From Avimonoglobus sp965151315 (lineage in GTDB: Bacteria; Bacillota; Clostridia; UBA1381): a stretch of DNA of 64,000 bases. Location: contig CBCTZG010000002.1 of the NCBI GenBank assembly GCA_965151315.1, positions 1 to 64,000 of the forward strand, in the 5' to 3' direction. The notes under the pieces were generated by a model that was not told where the DNA came from, made no database searches, and saw nothing but the letters and a program-made list of their open reading frames with translations. Shown here in pieces: positions 21,502 to 28,201 of this stretch (position 1 is its first letter; every line of letters begins with the position of its first letter). Made by a program: the position numbers and the translations under genes.

Positions 21502-23817
21502 TTGAGTATACAGAGAATTTTGCCAATGGTCGCTATGCGCGGCCTTGTGGCGTTTCCGGAAATGCCGGTCAGCTTTGACGTAATGCGGGAAAAATCCCTG
21601 CGGGCCTTGGAGGAGGCTATGGATGAGGAGCAGATCATATTTTTAACCGCCCAGCGGGATATTGACGTAGAGAATCCGAAATCCGGGGATCTCTATCCGG
21701 TGGGCGTGACGGCCCGAATCAAACAGGTTATCCGGATGCCCGGCGGCGGCGCCCGGGTGGCGGCGGAAGGGCTCTGCAGGGGCAGGATTACAGAGGTTCT
21801 GTCAGCACGCCCGTATTTTAAGGTGCTCCTGGAGGAAATTGAGGAGCGGCCCTCGGAACAGATTTTGGTCAATGAAGCGTTTGTCCATACCCTGTATCAG
21901 GAATTTGAACGCTATTTTTCCCATGCCAAGCGTCTGGTGCCGGAAATGCTTCACGAAGTAATCACCACCGACCAGGCGGGACGGCTGGCGGATGTGATCG
22001 CTGCCAGCATCGACTGCGACTACCGGGCTAAGCAGGAGCTTTTGGAAACCTTTGACGTATATGAGCGGGCGGAAAAGCTGCTGGTTTTATTGAAAAAGGA
22101 AACGCAGGTCATGCAGATTGAAAAGCAGATCGCCGACGAGGTTCGCCGGAAAATGGACGAAAACCAGCGGGAGTATTTCCTGCGGGAGGAGCTGAACGTC
22201 ATTGAGCGGGAACTGCGGGAAAAAGACGGTTTGGGAGATGAGTTTGCGGAATACCGGAAAAAGATCGCGGCGCTGGATTTAAAGCCGGAGCATCAGAGTA
22301 AGCTGGAAAAGGAGGTGGCCCGGCTGGAGAAAATGCAGGCAGCGTCCGCGGACGGGGCGGTGATCCGGAATTATCTGGACACGGTGCTGGAGCTGCCTTG
22401 GAATACAAAAACAGAAGAGAACCTGGATCTGAACCGGGCGGCGGAGATCTTAGAGCGGGATCATTACGGCCTGCAGAAGGTAAAGGAGCGGGTTTTGGAG
22501 CATTTAGCGGTACATACGCTGACTAACGGCCGGGAAGGGTCGATTTTATGCCTGGCGGGCCCGCCGGGAACAGGGAAGACATCTATTGTCCGGTCCATCG
22601 CGGAGGCCTTGAACCGGAACTATGTCCGGGTGTCTTTAGGCGGAATTCATGACGAGTCAGATATCCGGGGACACCGGAAAACATATATCGCCGCTATGCC
22701 TGGACGGATCATAGACGGCCTGGCCCAGGCAAAAAGCAGCAATCCCGTTATGCTTTTAGACGAGCTGGATAAAATGGGGGCGGATTTTAAAGGGGATCCG
22801 TCGGCGGCGCTTTTGGAGGTATTGGACAGCGCACAGAACCATGCCTTCCGGGACCACTATGTAGAGCTGCCCTTTGATTTGTCCGAGGTGATGTTTATCG
22901 CTACGGCCAATACGGTTTCCGCCATTCCGGCGCCGCTTTTAGACCGGATCGAGATGATCGAGGTCAGCGGATATACCGAGGAGGAAAAGTTTGAGATCGT
23001 ACGCCGGTACCTGATCCCTAAGCAGCTGGAAAAAACCGGGCTGAAAGGGAAGCGGGTCAGTGTTGAGGACGATGCGGTGCTGGATCTGATCCGGTACTAT
23101 ACCCGGGAATCCGGCGTCCGGAACCTGGAGCGGGAAATCGCGGGGCTATTCCGGAAAATTGCCAAGGCATTTTTGACGGAGAACCGGAAAAGTGTGAAGG
23201 TGACCGCCCGTACGCTGCCCCAATATATGGGCAGGCATAAATTTACCTTTGACAAAATGGAAGAAAAGGACAGCGTAGGCGTTGTCCGGGGACTGGCCTG
23301 GACGGCTGTCGGCGGCGACACTTTGTCAGTGGAGGCAAACATTATGCCCGGGACAGGGAAAACAGAGCTTACCGGGAATCTGGGCGATGTGATGAAGGAA
23401 TCCGCCCGGACGGCGGTCAGCTATATCCGCTCCGCCGCCAAGGATTTACGGATCCGGGACGATTTTTATAAAAACAGCGACATCCATATCCATGTACCGG
23501 AGGGCGCGGTGCCCAAGGATGGGCCTTCGGCTGGGATCACGCTGGTCACGGCGGTGGCGTCAGCCTTAACCAAGCGCCCGGTGCGCCGGGATCTGGCTAT
23601 GACTGGCGAGGTCACCCTTCGGGGCCGGGTGCTGCCCATCGGCGGGCTGAAAGAAAAATCTCTGGCGGCGTACCGGGCCGGGATCAAAACGGTGATTATC
23701 CCTGAAGGGAATAAAAATGACATCGAAGATATTCCGGATAAGATCCAGGATGATATTACATTTATCCCGGTCAGCAACGCAGCGCAGGTGCTGCGGCTTG
23801 CTTTAGCCAAAAACTGA
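21502..23817 (+). CDS. lonA: Lon ATP-dependent protease (LonA)
   Basis: 771 residues from a TTG start at 21502; GAAGGGA is 12-18 bases upstream. An N-terminal LON substrate domain (about 1-200) and coiled coil lead to an AAA+ module with Walker A GPPGTGKTS (about 352) and Walker B MLLDELDKMG, then the Lon protease domain with KDGPSAGI (catalytic Ser near 677) and LPIGGLKEKSLAA (Lys near 719). It degrades damaged and regulatory proteins in the cytoplasm. It overlaps nothing upstream, has its own promoter, and is followed after 14 bases by engB. Confidence 0.97.
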   Translation: MSIQRILPMVAMRGLVAFPEMPVSFDVMREKSLRALEEAMDEEQIIFLTAQRDIDVENPKSGDLYPVGVTARIKQVIRMPGGGARVAAEGLCRGRITEVLSARPYFKVLLEEIEERPSEQILVNEAFVHTLYQEFERYFSHAKRLVPEMLHEVITTDQAGRLADVIAASIDCDYRAKQELLETFDVYERAEKLLVLLKKETQVMQIEKQIADEVRRKMDENQREYFLREELNVIERELREKDGLGDEFAEYRKKIAALDLKPEHQSKLEKEVARLEKMQAASADGAVIRNYLDTVLELPWNTKTEENLDLNRAAEILERDHYGLQKVKERVLEHLAVHTLTNGREGSILCLAGPPGTGKTSIVRSIAEALNRNYVRVSLGGIHDESDIRGHRKTYIAAMPGRIIDGLAQAKSSNPVMLLDELDKMGADFKGDPSAALLEVLDSAQNHAFRDHYVELPFDLSEVMFIATANTVSAIPAPLLDRIEMIEVSGYTEEEKFEIVRRYLIPKQLEKTGLKGKRVSVEDDAVLDLIRYYTRESGVRNLEREIAGLFRKIAKAFLTENRKSVKVTARTLPQYMGRHKFTFDKMEEKDSVGVVRGLAWTAVGGDTLSVEANIMPGTGKTELTGNLGDVMKESARTAVSYIRSAAKDLRIRDDFYKNSDIHIHVPEGAVPKDGPSAGITLVTAVASALTKRPVRRDLAMTGEVTLRGRVLPIGGLKEKSLAAYRAGIKTVIIPEGNKNDIEDIPDKIQDDITFIPVSNAAQVLRLALAKN

Positions 23818-23831
23818 AAAGGAGAGCAAAA

Positions 23832-24422
23832 ATGAATATACATAACGCGGAATTGACCGTATCGGCTGTGCGCCGGGAACAGTACCCCAATACAGGAATG
23901 CCGGAGTTTGCCTTTGTGGGGCGCTCCAACGTGGGGAAATCCTCTTTAATCAATAAGCTGCTGAACCGGCGGGCCTTGGCTAGGGTCAGCGCCACACCAG
24001 GCAAAACCGCGACGATCAATTTTTACAATATTGACGATACGATTTTCTTAGTGGATCTGCCGGGATATGGCTACGCGGCCCGGTCCGCAGCGGAGATTGA
24101 GAAGTGGGGCGGCATGATCGAGGATTATTTAAAGACCCGGCAGCAACTCCGCAGGATCATCCTTTTAGTCGACAGCCGTCATCAGCCTACGGCGGATGAT
24201 CACATGATGCTGGATTGGATCCGGGCATATACCCAGGAGGGTGTGATCGTTGTCGCCACGAAAACAGACAAGCTGAAAAAGCGGGAGCTGGAAAAAAACC
24301 TGCATATGATTTGGAAAGAGTTAGAACTGGGCGAAGATGATATTTTAGTTCCCTTTTCTACGAAAACAGATGAGGGGAAGCTGACTGTTTGGGATATGAT
24401 CCAGCTGATGCTGCAGGACTGA
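23832..24422 (+). CDS. engB: ribosome biogenesis GTPase EngB (YsxC/YihA)
   Basis: 196 residues. GTPase motifs: G1 GRSNVGKSS, G2 region ATPGKTATINF, G3 DLPGYG and G4 TKTDK, in the short single-domain layout of EngB. It assists assembly of the large ribosomal subunit. It is translated just after lonA, the same order as lonA-ysxC in B. subtilis, with GGAG before the ATG. Confidence 0.97.
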   Translation: MNIHNAELTVSAVRREQYPNTGMPEFAFVGRSNVGKSSLINKLLNRRALARVSATPGKTATINFYNIDDTIFLVDLPGYGYAARSAAEIEKWGGMIEDYLKTRQQLRRIILLVDSRHQPTADDHMMLDWIRAYTQEGVIVVATKTDKLKKRELEKNLHMIWKELELGEDDILVPFSTKTDEGKLTVWDMIQLMLQD

Positions 24423-24447
24423 CGCCCGTGACAAGGAGTAATTTGGA

Positions 24448-25656
24448 ATGAGAAAGGGCAGTTTATTGGTTATAATCGGCGTTGTGTTTGCTGCCGTTGC
24501 CTTTTATGGGGTGCGGTACGTCCGGACGCCTATTGATACACAGGAAGTCCAAATGACCAAACGGGAAGAAAGCTTTGCCGGCCAGGCGTATATTATCCGG
24601 AACGAAAGCGTATACGAGGCGCCGGCGGCCGGTACGGTCTACCACTATGCCGACGAGGGCGCCCGGGTCAGTAAAAACAGCTTGGTTTCTGCGGTTTATC
24701 ACGGACAGGTGAACGAAGAAACACTGCAGGAACTAAATAATATTGATAAAAAAATTGAGCAGATTGAACAGGATCAGGCAGAAAACGAGCTTTATGTATC
24801 GGATGCGTCCACCAATGAGAACCGGCTGGAAAATATACGTTCGGAAATTGTGGAGGCGGCGTTTGCGAACGATATATCCAAAATGACGGAATATAAGGAT
24901 CAGATCAACCAGATCCAGTCCGGAGAAGCGCCCAGCGATGAAAACACACTGGCTATGCTCCGGCAGGAGCGGACCCAGATCGAGGGCCAGATCGGCCAGG
25001 CCAAGGAGGATATCTATTCCCAGATTTCCGGGATCTTTTCTACGGCTATCGACGGGCTTGAGCAAATATTGACCCCGGATACAATTATGGAATATACTGT
25101 GGAGGATTTTAAAAACATTCCGGCGCCTAATACGGGGAGTACCACCCAGAATATCGCCAATATTGGGGACAGTATCTGCAAGGTGGCCGATAACCATGTC
25201 TGGTATGTGATCGCGCTGGTTAATAAAAAGGATCTGGAGGGGGTACAAACCGGAACCAGCGCGGAGATCCGGTTTGATAAGATCCCCGGTGTGCAGACAC
25301 CAGTGGAGGTGGTCCGCATTGCTGAGGAGCCGGAGGGGGAGCAGGCGGTGGTCGTTTTCAAAAGCGAACGGTATTCAGAAGGCGTATTCTCCATCCGGGA
25401 AAGCGAAGCAGAGATCATTTTAGCAAGCTATGAGGGATTTGAGATCCCGGTCCACGCCATCCGGGTCCAGGACGGCCAGACAGGCGTTATGGTGCAGAAG
25501 GGCATGGGCGAGGTTTTCAAAAAATGCGAGGTTATATATACGGATTCTCAGACCGAAACGGCGATTGTCAAGGCGGTTTCCGGGGAACAGAACCTGTTGA
25601 CGATCGGAGACCGGGTGATTTTGGGAGAAAAAACCAATACGCCGGCATCTGGATAA
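24448..25656 (+). CDS. HlyD-like membrane-fusion protein
   Basis: 402 residues. An N-terminal membrane helix (about 5-24) precedes a beta-barrel/lipoyl-like part (YIIRNESVYEAPAAGTVYHYADEGARVSKNSLV), a long helical hairpin (about 90-190, rich in Glu and Gln) and C-terminal barrel domains. This is the layout of HlyD-type adaptor proteins, yet no ABC or RND transporter lies nearby. In Clostridia a gene like this commonly precedes ylmE-sepF, so a role linked to envelope or division is possible but unproven. Confidence 0.75.
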   Translation: MRKGSLLVIIGVVFAAVAFYGVRYVRTPIDTQEVQMTKREESFAGQAYIIRNESVYEAPAAGTVYHYADEGARVSKNSLVSAVYHGQVNEETLQELNNIDKKIEQIEQDQAENELYVSDASTNENRLENIRSEIVEAAFANDISKMTEYKDQINQIQSGEAPSDENTLAMLRQERTQIEGQIGQAKEDIYSQISGIFSTAIDGLEQILTPDTIMEYTVEDFKNIPAPNTGSTTQNIANIGDSICKVADNHVWYVIALVNKKDLEGVQTGTSAEIRFDKIPGVQTPVEVVRIAEEPEGEQAVVVFKSERYSEGVFSIRESEAEIILASYEGFEIPVHAIRVQDGQTGVMVQKGMGEVFKKCEVIYTDSQTETAIVKAVSGEQNLLTIGDRVILGEKTNTPASG

Positions 25657-25668
25657 TTTTGTTAACAT
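25652..25668 (+). promoter_or_regulatory. GATAAT box followed by TGTTAACAT motif before ylmE
   Basis: GATAAT (25652-25657) is followed by TGTTAACAT (25660-25668). The latter recurs at 26216-26224 and 26267-26275, the last also directly after a -10 box. No good -35 is seen here. Confidence 0.4.
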
Positions 25669-25691
25669 AATAGGCAGAAAGGAAGAATATT

Positions 25692-26387
25692 ATGTCAACT
25701 ATAGGAGAAAAACTGCAGACCGTCCGGGAAACGATTGCTCAGGCGGCGGCATCTGTGGGGAAAAATCCGGCGGACATTACCCTCGTTGCCGTAACCAAGA
25801 CCCATCCGCCGGAGATGATCAACGAGGCCATTGCCTGCGGTGTGACAGACATTGGCGAAAACAAGGCGCAGGAAATTTTAGAAAAATATGACCGGGTAGA
25901 TCCCGTGCGGTGGCACATGATCGGACACCTGCAGACCAACAAGGTGAAATATATCATTGATAAGGTTTGCATGATCCATTCTGTGGACTCCATAAAGCTG
26001 ATGGATGAAATTGACCGGCAGGCGCAAAAGCACGGTCTGGTGATGGATATTTTGATCCAAGTGAATATTTCCGGCGAGGAGAGCAAATTTGGTATCCATC
26101 CGGATATGCTGCCGGCGCTTTTGGAGCACGCGGGGGCGCTTTCCCATGTACGGGTATGCGGGTTGATGGCGGTCATGCCCAAAGTTAACGACAATGTGAC
26201 TAACACATTACATTTTGTTAACATAAATGACATTTATATTGACATCCAAAGAAAAACATATCATAATGTTAACATGAGGTATTTGTCTGTGGGGATGAGC
26301 GGCGATTACGCGTTTGCTATCCAGCACGGATCGAATATGGTTCGCGTGGGCAGCGCAATTTTTGGGCTGCGGAATTATGATATTTAG
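25692..26387 (+). CDS. ylmE: YggS/YlmE-family PLP-binding protein
   Basis: 231 residues. The fold-type III PLP barrel is recognised by TLVAVTKTHPPEMI (the PLP lysine in VTKTH), GENKAQE, WHMIGHLQTNKVKYI, VCGLMAVMP and SVGMSGDYAFAI. YggS proteins bind PLP and keep its level balanced; in Gram-positives the gene sits in the division cluster. Codons 164-194 (about 26180-26275) are much more AT-rich than the rest and contain a promoter-like sequence for sepF. Confidence 0.94.
   Translation: MSTIGEKLQTVRETIAQAAASVGKNPADITLVAVTKTHPPEMINEAIACGVTDIGENKAQEILEKYDRVDPVRWHMIGHLQTNKVKYIIDKVCMIHSVDSIKLMDEIDRQAQKHGLVMDILIQVNISGEESKFGIHPDMLPALLEHAGALSHVRVCGLMAVMPKVNDNVTNTLHFVNINDIYIDIQRKTYHNVNMRYLSVGMSGDYAFAIQHGSNMVRVGSAIFGLRNYDI
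26216..26275 (+). promoter_or_regulatory. intragenic promoter for sepF flanked by TGTTAACAT motifs
   Basis: Within ylmE, TTGACA (26239-26244) and CATAAT (26262-26267) are 17 bases apart. TGTTAACAT lies upstream at 26216-26224 and again at 26267-26275, overlapping the end of the -10 box. The start would be about 125 bases before sepF. Confidence 0.55.
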
Positions 26388-26401
26388 GGAGGATATGGCG
26401 T

Positions 26402-26836
26402 ATGAGTTTTGTGGAGGCGCTCAAGGATTTTGTGGGTTTCGGCGATGTAGATTACGAGGATGAGGAAATGGATTATGAAGATGAAGTTGTTGAGGATGTA
26501 AAACCGCAGCCGCATTTTTCCAAAAAGAGCAAAGTGGTCCCAATTACTGGCCAGGGGAGCCAGGCTAAAATCGTTATTTTAAAGCCGAAATGCTTTAACG
26601 ATACCACGACCGTCGCAGACGAGCTGAAAATGCGCCGGCCGGTTGTGATTGATGTGGGCGCTTTGGATCCGGATGAGGCCCGGCGGGTGGTAGATTTTAT
26701 CGCCGGCACGGTTTACGGTGTAGACGGCAATATGCAAAAGGTTTCCGGCGGGATTTTCCTGGCGACGCCTTCGCACATGGATATTATGGGCGAGGTGCTG
26801 AACAATAAGGGGAATTTTGAGTGGAGCATGTTTTAG
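26402..26836 (+). CDS. sepF: cell division protein SepF
   Basis: 144 residues. The N-terminal amphipathic helix MSFVEALKDFVGF targets the membrane; an acidic linker follows, and the core domain (about 58-138) holds RRPVVIDVGALDPDEARRVVDFIAGTVYGVDG. SepF polymerises into rings that anchor and bundle FtsZ. ATG at 26402 lies after GGAGGA. A terminator closes the unit. Confidence 0.96.
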   Translation: MSFVEALKDFVGFGDVDYEDEEMDYEDEVVEDVKPQPHFSKKSKVVPITGQGSQAKIVILKPKCFNDTTTVADELKMRRPVVIDVGALDPDEARRVVDFIAGTVYGVDGNMQKVSGGIFLATPSHMDIMGEVLNNKGNFEWSMF

Positions 26837-26846
26837 GAGCGTACAT

Positions 26847-26874
26847 AAAAAGGCGGAGCTTGCTCCGCCTTTTC
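26847..26874 (+). terminator. intrinsic terminator after sepF
   Basis: AAAAGGCGGAGC pairs with GCTCCGCCTTTT around a three- to four-base loop. Confidence 0.9.
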
Positions 26875-26909
26875 CTATATCGCGGTTATAGTTTGCTGTA
26901 GGAAACGGA

Positions 26910-27671
26910 GTGGATTGCTTGACAGACGAGGAAAAGCTCCTGCTGGCCAGAACGGAGGACTTGTTTACCCTTTGTGATAAATATTGCTGCCCCCGGTTCA
27001 GCCCATTCTTAGATGAGGCGCAGCAGCAGCTGGTTATGGAAAAAATGGGAAACCGAAGCGGGTATACCACCGGATTTTTCGGCGGCTATGCCGGGGCGCG
27101 GCGGAAGGTTTTTGGCGTATTTCCCGAATGGCTTCCCTATTCAGAAGATGATTTTTTAATAAAAGTCCTAAAATTCACAAAAAGTTATGGAGAACCGTTG
27201 ACACACCGGGATTATCTTGGTACAATTTTATCATTGGGGATTGACCGGTCAAAAACCGGGGATATCCTGGTGGACGGCGACACAGCCTATGCGTTTGCGG
27301 CGGAGGATATCGCGGAATTTATCCGGGATCAGATTACCAAAGTGGCCAACCGGGGTGTGCGGATCGAGATCGTCGGCCGCGGCCAGGTCCAGGTGCCGGA
27401 ACAGAAATACGAGGAAATCAGCACGGTGGCCGCGTCGCTGCGGCTAGACGCGGTAACGGCGGCTATGCTGCATATATCCAGGAACCTGGCGGTAAAGCTG
27501 GTGGAAGGCGGCCGGGTCAGCGTAAACCATAAAATCGCGGCAGATCCGGCAAAACAGCTGGCCCGGGACGATGTACTTTCCGTTAAGGGCTATGGGCGCT
27601 TTATATTGGCGCAGGTGGGCGGTAAAACAAGAAGTGAACGGCTTCATGTGGTTATCAAAAAATATATATAG
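26910..27671 (+). CDS. ylmH: YlmH S4-domain RNA-binding protein
   Basis: 253 residues from a GTG at 26910; a TTG at 26919 with GGAG eight bases before it is an equally good start. The N-terminal domain has YTTGFFGGYAGARRKVFGVFPEW and THRDYLGTILSLGIDRSKTGDI; the C-terminal S4 domain (about 170-240) has RLDAVTAAMLHISRNLAVKLVEGGRVSVN. In Gram-positives YlmH binds stalled ribosomal complexes in ribosome quality control and its gene lies with divIVA. The usual ylmG (YggT) between sepF and ylmH is absent. Confidence 0.94.
   Translation: MDCLTDEEKLLLARTEDLFTLCDKYCCPRFSPFLDEAQQQLVMEKMGNRSGYTTGFFGGYAGARRKVFGVFPEWLPYSEDDFLIKVLKFTKSYGEPLTHRDYLGTILSLGIDRSKTGDILVDGDTAYAFAAEDIAEFIRDQITKVANRGVRIEIVGRGQVQVPEQKYEEISTVAASLRLDAVTAAMLHISRNLAVKLVEGGRVSVNHKIAADPAKQLARDDVLSVKGYGRFILAQVGGKTRSERLHVVIKKYI
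27198..27226 (+). promoter_or_regulatory. intragenic promoter in ylmH, oriented to divIVA-ileS
   Basis: TTGACA (27198-27203) and TACAAT (27221-27226) are 17 bases apart, with an extended -10 TGG before TACAAT. It lies 460 bases before divIVA. Confidence 0.5.
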
Positions 27672-27683
27672 GGGGCAATTATC

Positions 27684-28124
27684 ATGTTAACACCAATTGA
27701 TATTCAAAAACAGGATTTCGGCGTAAAGCTGCGGGGGTATAACGCGGACGAAGTCGACGATTTTTTGGATCTGGTCGGCAGCGATTATGAAAAGCTGTAT
27801 AAGGAAAATATCGAGCTTAGAGATAAGGTCGCGTCCATGGCTAAGGAAGTAGAGAAATACAAAGCCATGGAGGACACGCTGCAAAACTCCATTATCCTGG
27901 CCCAGGGCGCGGCGGAGGACATCAAGAAAAACGCCAGCCAGCGGGCTGACAATATCATCAGTGAAGCCCATAACAAATCCGAGGATATCCTGCGGCAGAT
28001 CAATGCGGATATTCTTGCCAAGAGAAATGAACTCAATAACGTCCAGGTTGAAGTGGAAAGCTATAAAACAAGAATCAAGGGAATTTGCGCCGGACTACTT
28101 GAAATGTTAGACAAAATAGAGTAA
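27684..28124 (+). CDS. divIVA: DivIVA-family polar/septal protein
   Basis: 146 residues. The N-terminal membrane-curvature domain LTPIDIQKQDFGVKLRGYNADEVDDFLD is followed by continuous coiled coil (about 35-145). DivIVA binds negatively curved membrane at septa and poles and recruits division and sporulation factors. ATG at 27684 is 12 bases after ylmH. Confidence 0.95.
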   Translation: MLTPIDIQKQDFGVKLRGYNADEVDDFLDLVGSDYEKLYKENIELRDKVASMAKEVEKYKAMEDTLQNSIILAQGAAEDIKKNASQRADNIISEAHNKSEDILRQINADILAKRNELNNVQVEVESYKTRIKGICAGLLEMLDKIE

Positions 28125-28130
28125 AATGAA

Positions 28131-28166
28131 AGGGATGCCGGAAAATGGAAGTTTTCTGACATCCCT
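28131..28166 (+). other. hairpin between divIVA and ileS
   Basis: AGGGATG (28131-28137) pairs with CATCCCT (28160-28166), with an inner GAAAA/TTTTC pairing. There is no T-run. No T-box motifs are seen, although ileS genes often have one. Likely an RNA processing or stability element. Confidence 0.45.
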
Positions 28167-28201
28167 GCGTTGTAAATACGAAAGAAAGGACGAAAAAGAG
28201 A

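Noticed and set aside
28125..28201. T-box riboswitch before ileS
   Set aside because: The gap is only 77 bases, and neither the specifier domain nor the conserved T-box sequence is present; only a simple hairpin is seen.
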